Shown: positions 32,366 through 40,860 of the stretch, piece by piece | Layout of the letters: the number at the start of each line of letters is the position of its first letter | How positions within the stretch are numbered: the first letter of the stretch is position 1 | NCBI GenBank assembly: GCA_022508665.1 | Contig: JAFLUT010000003.1 | Location: 1-64,000 of the forward strand | Direction of reading: 5' to 3' | Source of the DNA: Prevotellaceae bacterium | GTDB lineage: Bacteria; Bacteroidota; Bacteroidia; Bacteroidales; Bacteroidaceae | Length of the DNA stretch: 64,000 bases | Translations under genes and position numbers: made by a program | Notes under the pieces: generated by a model | Told to the model about the DNA's origin: nothing | Seen by the model: the letters and a program-made list of their open reading frames with translations, nothing else | The model's database searches: none

Positions 32366-33523
32366 ATGGCAATCACATTCAATGTAGAGAAACTGGCGGA
32401 CATACGCACGCCCTTCTACTACTACGACACAAACATCCTGCGTCAGACACTCGATGCAATCAAGACAGAAACACAAAAGTACCCCAACTACTTCGTCCAC
32501 TATGCAGTGAAAGCCAACGCCAACATGAAAGTCCTCAAAATAATCAACGAGGCAGGACTCGGCATCGACTGCGTGTCGGGCGGAGAAATTGAGCAAGTGT
32601 TGGCAGCAGGTTTCCCAGCCGACAAAATCGTCTTTGCAGGGGTAGGGAAGAGCGACTGGGAGATTGAACTCGGACTCGACAAAGACATCTTCTGCTTCAA
32701 TGTCGAGAGCATCCCCGAACTGGAGGTCATCAACGAGATAGCGGCAGCGAAAGGCAAGACAGCCACCGTGTGCTTCCGCATCAACCCCAACGTGGGAGCC
32801 CACACGCATGCCAACATCACCACGGGACTGGCTGAAAACAAGTTCGGCATCGCAATGGAGGACATGGAGAAATTCATTCTCTTGGCAAAGACATTGAAAA
32901 ACATACAGTTCAAAGGACTGCACTTCCACATCGGCTCACAGATACTTGAGATGGACGACTTCGCAGCCCTCGCCAACCGCATAAACGAACTGCAGGACAA
33001 ACTCGAAGCGGCAGGACTACCCATAGAAATCATCAACGTGGGAGGCGGACTCGGCATCGACTACGACAATCCGCAAGAGAACCCCATCCCCGACTTCGCA
33101 AGTTACTTCGCCACCTACAACAAATTGTTGAAACTCCGTCCCAACCAGACCGTGCATTTCGAACTCGGACGCTCAGTCGTGGGACAATGCGGTGCACTCA
33201 TCACAAAAGTCAATTATGTGAAAGAAGGCTCGCACAAGAAATTCGTCATCGTCGATGCAGGCTTCACCGACCTCATCCGTCCAGCCCTCTACGATGCCCA
33301 CCACAAGACCATCAACCTATGTAGCGATGCAGAAGAAGAAACATACGACGTGGTAGGCCCAATATGCGAGTCGAGCGATGTCTTCGCCAAAGGCATCCAA
33401 CTCTCAAAAACCAAGCGAGGCGACCTCATAGCCATGCTCTCAGCAGGTGCATACGGCGAAATCATGGCATCGGGCTACAACTGCCGCCGTCTCCCCATCG
33501 GCTACATGAGCGACGAACTCTGA
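32366..33523 (+). CDS. lysA: Diaminopimelate decarboxylase
   Basis: HYAVKANANMKVLKIINEAGLGIDCVSGGEI; HFHIGSQI; NVGGGLGIDY; ELGRSVVGQCG. Confidence 0.95.
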   Translation: MAITFNVEKLADIRTPFYYYDTNILRQTLDAIKTETQKYPNYFVHYAVKANANMKVLKIINEAGLGIDCVSGGEIEQVLAAGFPADKIVFAGVGKSDWEIELGLDKDIFCFNVESIPELEVINEIAAAKGKTATVCFRINPNVGAHTHANITTGLAENKFGIAMEDMEKFILLAKTLKNIQFKGLHFHIGSQILEMDDFAALANRINELQDKLEAAGLPIEIINVGGGLGIDYDNPQENPIPDFASYFATYNKLLKLRPNQTVHFELGRSVVGQCGALITKVNYVKEGSHKKFVIVDAGFTDLIRPALYDAHHKTINLCSDAEEETYDVVGPICESSDVFAKGIQLSKTKRGDLIAMLSAGAYGEIMASGYNCRRLPIGYMSDEL

Positions 33524-33529
33524 TTTTTG

Positions 33530-33550
33530 AACTGCAACAACTGCAACGCC
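33530..33550. repeat. Dispersed AACTGCAACAACTGCAAC motif
   Basis: AACTGCAACAACTGCAACGCC, 6 bp after the lysA stop. Confidence 0.75.
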
Positions 33551-33556
33551 ATTTGT

Positions 33557-33696
33557 AATTTACAATTTGACGATGTACAATTTACAATTTATTTGTGAAT
33601 TTAGGAATTTGGAGATTTTATGCCATTCGGATTAAAATTGCCAAATAACTCAATCGAAAAATAAATTGTAAATTGTACATCGTCAAATCGTAAATT
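33557..33696. repeat. MITE-like palindromic element, copy A
   Basis: 36-bp terminal inverted repeats 33557-33592 / 33661-33696 with a single mismatch; interior resembles copy B (both end ...CTCAATCGAAAA before the right arm). Confidence 0.85.
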
Positions 33697-33705
33697 AAAA
33701 CTACT

Positions 33706-34110
33706 CTATTCCGTCACGTCCAGAGCCTCCGAGCCTCCCGTTACGTTCAGCCCCTTCAGCATCTTCTGGAACTGTCCCCCCGGATAGAACCGCACCTTCT
33801 TCACCTTCAGCGTACTCTCGTCAGCATCGTCAAGCACCTTCACCGCCCTCACCGTGAACGTAGGCTTGAACGAGCCAAACGAACCCAGCGACACACCGTG
33901 ACCAATCTCCATGTAGTGGATAAGACGGTTCAGCAACGCATCCACCACCGAGCGAGTGGCACTCGAATTCACGCCACGGCTCTGAGCCACCTCCTCCACC
34001 AGCTGCTCATACGACACCTGCGGATATGTCAACTGCTGAATCTTGTAGCGAGTAGGCTTACTCTCAAGATAATTCAACTTAATCTTCGTCTTGCGATAAT
34101 TCAGACCCAT
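33706..34110 (-). CDS. HU-like DNA-binding protein
   Basis: YEQLVEEVAQSRGVNSSATRSVVDALLNRLIHYMEIGHGVSLGSFGSFKPTF, typical of Bacteroidetes HU-type proteins. Confidence 0.8.
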   Translation of the reverse strand: MGLNYRKTKIKLNYLESKPTRYKIQQLTYPQVSYEQLVEEVAQSRGVNSSATRSVVDALLNRLIHYMEIGHGVSLGSFGSFKPTFTVRAVKVLDDADESTLKVKKVRFYPGGQFQKMLKGLNVTGGSEALDVTE

Positions 34111-34198
34111 AATTCAAATCTCCTTTCTTTTTTTCGGGCAAACACCACACATACATCTTTTTTACAGCGTCCGCCACATAGTTAAACATTCATTTTTC

Positions 34199-34714
34199 TT
34201 ATAGCGTTGCAACAACTATCATTTCATTCTCGACTTCCATCCAGAACTCCTCGCCCCTCCCATACGCCTCATACACCATCTCCGTCAGCCTTGCGAACAC
34301 CTCGTCCCCCCTCTCAATCCTCCTCTTCCTGTCCTCCCACGCCTTGCGAGCCACCGCATCATCCCCCCATTCCTCCGTGTTCCACTCCCTCGCCAGCACG
34401 CCCACGCCAATCAGCACCTCACCCTCCATCCACTGCCTGCTCCATCTGTGTCCCACAAACACCTGCCTGTGTCCCGGACACCTCACGACCCTCAGCCCCA
34501 TCGGCCCGTAAGGCGACCCTCCCGGCTTCATCCTCCACCTGCCCCTCGGCAGACAGAACCTCGACGCCCCCGCAAACGACTCCCCGTAGTCCCTGAACGC
34601 AGCCTCACGAGCCTCGCACACCATCCTCGGCTCCTCCTCGTCCTGCATCCACACCTCCATCACGCTCTTCGTCACCTCCGCATCACCGTAATACCTTCTC
34701 AACCTGATTACCAT
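34199..34714 (-). CDS. Hypothetical protein, Trp/Arg/Glu-rich
   Basis: 171-aa ORF between HU gene and palindrome copy B; no family recognised. Confidence 0.5.
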   Translation of the reverse strand: MVIRLRRYYGDAEVTKSVMEVWMQDEEEPRMVCEAREAAFRDYGESFAGASRFCLPRGRWRMKPGGSPYGPMGLRVVRCPGHRQVFVGHRWSRQWMEGEVLIGVGVLAREWNTEEWGDDAVARKAWEDRKRRIERGDEVFARLTEMVYEAYGRGEEFWMEVENEMIVVATL

Positions 34715-34760
34715 CCGTCCTTCCCTTTCTTCATTTTTTACTTGTTAAACACATTTCTTC

Positions 34761-34896
34761 ATTTACGATTTGACGATTTACAATTTACCATTTATTTGCG
34801 AATTTGACAATTTTGAGATTTATCCATGCAGATTAAATTGCCCAATACCTCAATCGAAAAATCAATTGTAAATTGTAAATCGTCAAATCGTAAATT
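34761..34896. repeat. MITE-like palindromic element, copy B
   Basis: Left arm 34761-34795 vs right arm 34861-34895, 33/35 complementary; shares arms and interior with copy A. Confidence 0.85.
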
Positions 34897-35178
34897 CCAA
34901 AGACATTCGTTTTCTCAATACCCCTCTTTCCTTATTCACACCACAAAGTTAGCAAAAATTTTCGACACGTCCAACAATCATAGAAAAATTTTCCAAAAAT
35001 ATCAAAACTTTCAAAAAAAACATCTTACAACCTCCGCCACACCCCTATCCACAATCACCTTCCGCCGTCCAGCCCAATTATCCCACACCCTCCATCGCAA
35101 TCACGCTTCGCCATCCATCACAAACACACTCCACTCTTCATCACAAACACACTCCTCCATCCGCCAATAATCCTCCCT

Positions 35179-35322
35179 CCGTTGCACCGTTGCAGTTGTT
35201 GCAGTTCTCGCAACCCCCTCACAAAACCCTAAAAAAGTATTTATATTATAATAATATAAAATTTCTCTTTGACTTTTCGTTGCACTGCATTTTTAACTGC
35301 AACAACTGCAACGCTGCAACGG
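35179..35322. repeat. Long-range inverted repeat of the GTTGCAGTTGTTGCAGTT motif
   Basis: CCGTTGCACCGTTGCAGTTGTTGCAGTT (35179-35206) vs AACTGCAACAACTGCAACGCTGCAACGG (35295-35322): 27/28 complementary. Confidence 0.85.
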
Positions 35323-35421
35323 AGAAATCATTTTTCCCTCCTGCAAATCACCCTCCCTATATGCGAGCCGATGACAGAAAGTCTCACCTCCTGCACTCCG
35401 CAAAATAATGCACGGAAAATA

Positions 35422-35453
35422 TTTGCATGCCAATAGGAAATTTCGTATCTTTG
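35422..35453 (+). promoter_or_regulatory. Bacteroidetes-type promoter for the nuclease-methylase gene
   Basis: TTTG (35422-35425), 20-bp spacer, TATCTTTG (35446-35453). Confidence 0.6.
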
Positions 35454-35494
35454 CAAAAGGAAAAAGAAATTTATGACACAAAAGAAATAGCATA

Positions 35495-38197
35495 ATGAAA
35501 AAAGCACAGAAAAGAGAGGCTTTGTCTGTTGTACGTCTGATAAAAGAGGTTCTGGTGGAACAGTTAGGCATTCCTTTTAAGAATATAGTGAATGATACGG
35601 CGTTCTCTAAATATACTGGGTCTAAGCGACCAGACCTGTTAATATCTAATGTGGGGTATGATGGTAAGAATGATGATGATTTTGTTAAAAATTTACTATG
35701 CTATGTAGAGGCTAAAGATTGCAGTTGCAAAATTGATGATAGCGACTGGAAGGACGGATATTTGCAGGGGAGGGAAAAAGCCATGAAGTTAGGCATGCCG
35801 TATTTTGGAGTCACTAATTGCCGTACGACTTATTTTTATAATACGGAAAATGGGCTTAAACTGACATTGAACGGGAATTTGGTTTCCGAGTTTCAAACGC
35901 TTGATGTCTTTCGTGTAATGCGCAGGAAACTAACAGAGGCTCCGTCGCGGACAGATATTAAAATCGGTGTGGATTCCCTTTCTTCTGTGTCAGAGTCGGT
36001 GTTCAACAAAAAATTGTGGGAACTTAAAGAGGAGTACAGGGAGATTGATTTTGCCAACAACACTCAAAAGATTGATTTTACAATTGGCTTGATTGCTTTG
36101 GAGTATTATGAAGAAAAGGCGGAAATAGATAATACAAAAGACATGTCACAGCAATACTGGTCAGACGGCAAGCAGTACATCTCGGAAAACGGAAAGTTTG
36201 ATTCCGCAAAGGCGAATAATCTGAAAACTCTAATTGTGTCATACATTGACAGGCTTGTTTCAGAGGATTCTGACTTCAAAGATTTTTCGCAACTTCTGCT
36301 TGCCTTGAAAGACTTAATTGCAGGCAACAATGCAATAGTTTCTCCATCGCAATTGCAGTCAATATATCCCATCATCGATTCCATGAAACCTATGCATGGT
36401 GCTGGTTTCGATTTGTTCGGAGCAGTGTACGAGAACTTTGCTAATTCAAAAGAGAAAAAAGATTTTGGCGAGTATTTTACACGCCGCCATTATGCTCACG
36501 TGTTGGCAGAGTTGCTGATGAAAGATGAAGACATATTCCGTGAGATAAGAATCATTGACCCCAGTTGTGGAACAGGGGGGATGCTGACAGAATGTTTTAA
36601 GGTGCTAAGGTCGAATTATGAAGATAGTGGCACATATACGGCAGAGGCAAAGTCTTATTTGAGTTTGTCATGTTTCTATGGCATAGACATAAGAACAGAA
36701 AACATATCACGGACTCGCTTGAATATGTTTCTGGTAGGAGATGGTCACACAAATATGTTTGCTGACAACAGTTTGAAGCCAGAAAAGCCGAGGGGCAAGC
36801 AGTTCTTGACTAATGGTCAATACGATTATGTGATTACCAATCCTCCGTATGGAGCAGGTACAATCATGGCGGAAACAGATGTGCTTAATTCATACAGGAT
36901 GGAAATTGCTTTCATCTGCAAAATAATAGATTTGCTGAAAGTTGGAGGCAAAGCGTGCATCATCACTCCTGACGGTGTGCTTGAAAATCCTTCCTTTAAG
37001 AAATTACGCACAGAAATCATGTCTGTATGCCATGTTGAAGCAATAATCTCATTGCCCAAGTTTGCGTTTGCACCCTACACAAAAGAGAAGACTTATGCCT
37101 TGTTTGTGAAGAAAAAGCATGAAAGAAATTACAATGCAGCAAAAGTAAACAAAGGTAAACGTCATTTGGCGACAGGCAAGTTTCAGAAAGATCCCATTTG
37201 GATGTATATCATTGACAACGATGGTTTTGCGAACTCTGACAAACGGTTCCCAACTCGATTGAGAAACGAAAATCAGCAATGGATGCACGATGAAGTATCT
37301 GGATATTCAGACAACAAAGGCAACGAACAAAAAAGCCTGCTTGTGCAGCGATGGAAGAATTATGATGACCGCTTGTCTGGTGGAACTGGCTGGATGGACG
37401 AGAAGGGAGTGATGGTAAAACAGAGAAAAGGCGGATTTGTTCCGTTTGAAGAAATAAACAAAGACGAATATCATACATTGCTGCCAGAAAGGTATTTGCG
37501 CCCTTATGAACCGCATTTTGTCAGCCAAGAAGAATTCGCAAAGGAAATGTCGGCTGCAATGGCTGATATAAAAAAAATGGCTCGCATAAAAGGGTTTATA
37601 GTAAATGGGAATACAAAAGTGCGGCAAACGCGCTACCAAACAAAAGATGTACCAATCAATACCGTTCTTGACTATGTTAGCGGCAACTCCGGGCTGACAG
37701 AAGAATTTTTGTATAATAACATTGGTTTGGAAGGACAAAGATATAAAATACTGTCAAGCGCCACAAAGGCAGAAAACCAACTCGGAGAGATACCGAAGTG
37801 CAAAATAAAAAAACAGGAGTTGAAAGTTTTTGAAGATAAAGAGGGCTTGTTAGTCATTCGTAAAGGAAAGGCTGGCAAAACATATTTTCTGCAACCGGGG
37901 AAATACACCCTGAACGATGATGCCTATATTTTATATGTAAAACCTCAATGCCCCTATCAGATTAATCTGAAATGGCTGTCGCTGCAATACCGTTCAGAGT
38001 TTTTAGCATACGCTTCATCCTCTGACAATGGCACATGGAACATGACAGGCTTTTTCAATGGTGTGAAGATTGACATTCCAGAATACGAAGAACAGATTCG
38101 ACTTGTCAAAATGTATGAAGACACCGAAAAGTTACAGGAACAGATAGAGGCTGTTCAAAACAGAATTGCAAACCTCTGCAATAAAGAAATATCATAG
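35495..38197 (+). CDS. Single-chain restriction-modification-type protein: N-terminal PD-(D/E)xK-like region, N6-adenine methylase, C-terminal TRD-like region
   Basis: RPDLLISN...LCYVEAKD (nuclease-like); IIDPSCGTGGMLTECF (motif I), VITNPPYGAG (motif IV); C-terminal HsdS-like EEQIRLVKMYEDTEKLQEQIEAVQNRIANL. Confidence 0.85.
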   Translation: MKKAQKREALSVVRLIKEVLVEQLGIPFKNIVNDTAFSKYTGSKRPDLLISNVGYDGKNDDDFVKNLLCYVEAKDCSCKIDDSDWKDGYLQGREKAMKLGMPYFGVTNCRTTYFYNTENGLKLTLNGNLVSEFQTLDVFRVMRRKLTEAPSRTDIKIGVDSLSSVSESVFNKKLWELKEEYREIDFANNTQKIDFTIGLIALEYYEEKAEIDNTKDMSQQYWSDGKQYISENGKFDSAKANNLKTLIVSYIDRLVSEDSDFKDFSQLLLALKDLIAGNNAIVSPSQLQSIYPIIDSMKPMHGAGFDLFGAVYENFANSKEKKDFGEYFTRRHYAHVLAELLMKDEDIFREIRIIDPSCGTGGMLTECFKVLRSNYEDSGTYTAEAKSYLSLSCFYGIDIRTENISRTRLNMFLVGDGHTNMFADNSLKPEKPRGKQFLTNGQYDYVITNPPYGAGTIMAETDVLNSYRMEIAFICKIIDLLKVGGKACIITPDGVLENPSFKKLRTEIMSVCHVEAIISLPKFAFAPYTKEKTYALFVKKKHERNYNAAKVNKGKRHLATGKFQKDPIWMYIIDNDGFANSDKRFPTRLRNENQQWMHDEVSGYSDNKGNEQKSLLVQRWKNYDDRLSGGTGWMDEKGVMVKQRKGGFVPFEEINKDEYHTLLPERYLRPYEPHFVSQEEFAKEMSAAMADIKKMARIKGFIVNGNTKVRQTRYQTKDVPINTVLDYVSGNSGLTEEFLYNNIGLEGQRYKILSSATKAENQLGEIPKCKIKKQELKVFEDKEGLLVIRKGKAGKTYFLQPGKYTLNDDAYILYVKPQCPYQINLKWLSLQYRSEFLAYASSSDNGTWNMTGFFNGVKIDIPEYEEQIRLVKMYEDTEKLQEQIEAVQNRIANLCNKEIS

Positions 38198-38211
38198 ATC
38201 AGCGCTCCTTG

Positions 38212-39087
38212 TCAGGACTTTTTCAGCGAGTTCAGTTTTTCTGCAATTTTCTCAAGTCTTGTTTCAAAAGCATCCATTTGCTGTGGTTGATAGACAATGC
38301 TGTCGGCGATATTGATGGTCACGCTGGAGTTTTCCCCACAGGTAATATATGAACGACTGCCAACAGGTTTTATGCACTGGCTGCCTACGCCAACTTCGGC
38401 GCTGCCTTCAACAAGAGCATTGAGTCTCGGATTGCCTTCATCAAGATGCAGTGTGCCAGTCGGCGCTTTCATGTATATGATGGGTGCACAGTTGGTGTCT
38501 TCACTGAGGGTTTTATAGTCGAGGTATGGCCCAACTTTGTCTGATACGCGAGGAAGATTTTTGCGTGGAAAGATAAATTTAATTTCTTTGATACCTTTGG
38601 GGTATTTGGCGACAGTTTTCCAGAAGTTGCGCGGATTGCTCGCAGCCCATATATCTATGTAGAGGCTGTAACTTTTCATGTGGCGTCGGAAGATGTTCTT
38701 CAGAATGTTTTTTACAACATCAGGGTTGGTAAAGGCGTGATTGTTTTCTATAAGAATACGCTGGACATCCTTGCGGTTGTCAACGATGACTATGCAACTG
38801 GGATGGTCTTTCTCCTGCCTCTTCTTGAAATTCTCTTCGATTGTCACACTCTTTTCGTTGTCAATCTGGAATATGACAATGTTCCCTTCGTCCATAAGAA
38901 TGTTGATATAGTGCCTTGTTTTATGATAAAAAGATTTTCCTTGGCTGATGGAGAAAAAACGCTGAAAGAACTCTTGTTTGTGTATCATTGGGTCTTCCCC
39001 ATCTTTTAGCAGATTGTTGTCCAATGGTAATTGGGGATGCCCTATTATTGGACCAAAGGAATAGTTGTAAACTTTGTACGTTGACAT
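38212..39087 (-). CDS. Hypothetical protein (possible start MSTYKVYNY at 39087; ORF extends to 39162)
   Basis: ORF divergent from the next gene; no family recognised; C-terminal predicted beta segment then coiled-coil-like end. Confidence 0.65.
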   Translation of the reverse strand: MSTYKVYNYSFGPIIGHPQLPLDNNLLKDGEDPMIHKQEFFQRFFSISQGKSFYHKTRHYINILMDEGNIVIFQIDNEKSVTIEENFKKRQEKDHPSCIVIVDNRKDVQRILIENNHAFTNPDVVKNILKNIFRRHMKSYSLYIDIWAASNPRNFWKTVAKYPKGIKEIKFIFPRKNLPRVSDKVGPYLDYKTLSEDTNCAPIIYMKAPTGTLHLDEGNPRLNALVEGSAEVGVGSQCIKPVGSRSYITCGENSSVTINIADSIVYQPQQMDAFETRLEKIAEKLNSLKKS

Positions 39088-39182
39088 AAATTCATATCTT
39101 TTTATTGCAATATTACGACATTTTCTAAACTTTTTCGCATCTTTGCAATGAAAAACAAACAAAATCGTATAAAAAATGATAT

Positions 39183-40088
39183 ATGTATAAAAGATTTACC
39201 AAAAACGAGTGCAAAAAATTACGAAACGAGTGTTATTATGATGACCCGCTTTTCGTTACATATATTAATTCTCTAAATGATTTTTCTCTGAAATATCATG
39301 ATTTGGGTGCAGAAGAAATTTGGAACGAGGCAAGGAGGTACGCACGCCAATTAGGTAAAGCAAAAAGACCAGATAAAGAGGTAAGTGCCATATATAACGA
39401 ACTTGTGGAGAGATATACGGTTTTTCTGGAGAAAGGCGTTCCGCGCAGTCGTACGGAAGAGGAAAGTGAGCGCACGGCTGTATGTGTGCTGATGTGCATT
39501 TTGTACATGCTATGTACCACAGAAGACGAACAAAACCCTTACGACAGAGTGTGTGTTGCTATCGGTAACAAAATATCTAAGCATTTTATTGTCAGAGAGA
39601 TTTATGACAGCCAAAGAAGTGCCGAAAAGGATGAAGAAAATAACGGTGTGGTAGTTCCTTTTAAGGACTATATGAAAGAGGCAGAGGCGGTAGAAATAGA
39701 AATAAAAATGGCGCAGGAAAAGTTGCAACAAACAAGTGTGTGTATCAGACGCAAATTTCTTGAAACTGAATTGGGGGCTAAAATAGGAAAAACACAGTTT
39801 GAATTGCTGATAGATGATATTTTGGGCATTGATGGCTTACTGGACAGTATGATGGATTCGGAGTTTAGCGGTTTCACGGAGTTCAACAGAACATTGTTTT
39901 GCAATATAATTGGCATGATGAAGAGAGGGAATATCCTTTCGTTTTCATACGACAAATTGAGCAAAAATTTAGGTTTTGGAGTGTCAGTTAAGAGTTATTT
40001 GATGACGGATGTGTCTAAACATTCACGCTATTTAAGCAAACACAAACGTCAAATAGATGAAATCATAAAAAAATACGCTGTTGTATAA
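39183..40088 (+). CDS. Hypothetical protein
   Basis: 301-aa ORF, Lys/Glu-rich alpha-helical; no family recognised. Confidence 0.7.
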   Translation: MYKRFTKNECKKLRNECYYDDPLFVTYINSLNDFSLKYHDLGAEEIWNEARRYARQLGKAKRPDKEVSAIYNELVERYTVFLEKGVPRSRTEEESERTAVCVLMCILYMLCTTEDEQNPYDRVCVAIGNKISKHFIVREIYDSQRSAEKDEENNGVVVPFKDYMKEAEAVEIEIKMAQEKLQQTSVCIRRKFLETELGAKIGKTQFELLIDDILGIDGLLDSMMDSEFSGFTEFNRTLFCNIIGMMKRGNILSFSYDKLSKNLGFGVSVKSYLMTDVSKHSRYLSKHKRQIDEIIKKYAVV

Positions 40089-40235
40089 ATGGTTTAGGAA
40101 TGGTTCTAAAATGGTTATGGTGGTTACAGGAGAGGAATAATTGTGTTATCAGTCTATTTAATAGTCGGTTAGGTATAGTATTGAAATAACTGAAAAATAC
40201 AATTAAATTCGTTTTAAGAGCCTATAAAGACCCTG

Positions 40236-40243
40236 TACCTTTG
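40236..40243 (+). promoter_or_regulatory. Putative -7 element directly abutting a hairpin leader
   Basis: TACCTTTG fits TAnnTTTG; the last G is also the first base of the hairpin's left arm. Confidence 0.55.
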
Positions 40244-40305
40244 CACCGTCGAAAGGAAAAAGAAGCACTTGAAATGGCTTCTGAACTTTCGAGGGTGCAT
40301 TTTTT
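40243..40305 (+). terminator. Nested hairpin followed by T-run: attenuator or short RNA candidate
   Basis: GCACCGTCGAAAG (40243-40255) vs CTTTCGAGGGTGC (40286-40298), 12/13 paired; inner AGAAGC/GCTTCT; then ATTTTTTG. Confidence 0.6.
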
Positions 40306-40440
40306 GTACCCGCACGTTTGAAAAGACCCAACAACCTCTCGCGGACATGGGGAATGTGGTTGCAAACACATCTTCGTCGACTACGGCAAAGTGCGGCACG
40401 ATGCTTTCATTTTTTTACAAGACTTACAAAGAAAAAAATT

Positions 40441-40860
40441 ATGAAAAGAATTATTTTCAATCAAGACGTTTATATGGAGACGCAGACAGTGTTCTTTCAG
40501 AGCGGAGACATCTACATCTATCCTTGTGCCTTTGAGCACGGACGGAGCATCGTGGCGGGCGGTCGCAAGGCGAGCCAGCAGGGGCGGATGGTGACAGATG
40601 ATTCGGGTACGAGCCATTTCCGCCCATACGCAAAGGCGGGCGGAAGCCGATACACGCATCTGTTCCGCACGCAACACGGGGAGGTGAAGGAGACTGCCGA
40701 CAGCATGATTTTCACGCTTCGTTTCCCAAAGAGGTTGGGGGCGGAACTCATTGAGAGGCTGCATCTTGAGGAGACTAATGAGCATGCAGAGTTTTTTATG
40801 GCTATGTGCAAGAGGAATGACGGGGTGATGGCGAAGGAAGAGAAGGAGGAGAGAGTATGA
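40441..40860 (+). CDS. Hypothetical protein of the VirE/primase module
   Basis: MKRIIFNQDVYMETQTVFF start at 40441; 3' end overlaps the start of the next gene (40857). Confidence 0.6.
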   Translation: MKRIIFNQDVYMETQTVFFQSGDIYIYPCAFEHGRSIVAGGRKASQQGRMVTDDSGTSHFRPYAKAGGSRYTHLFRTQHGEVKETADSMIFTLRFPKRLGAELIERLHLEETNEHAEFFMAMCKRNDGVMAKEEKEERV

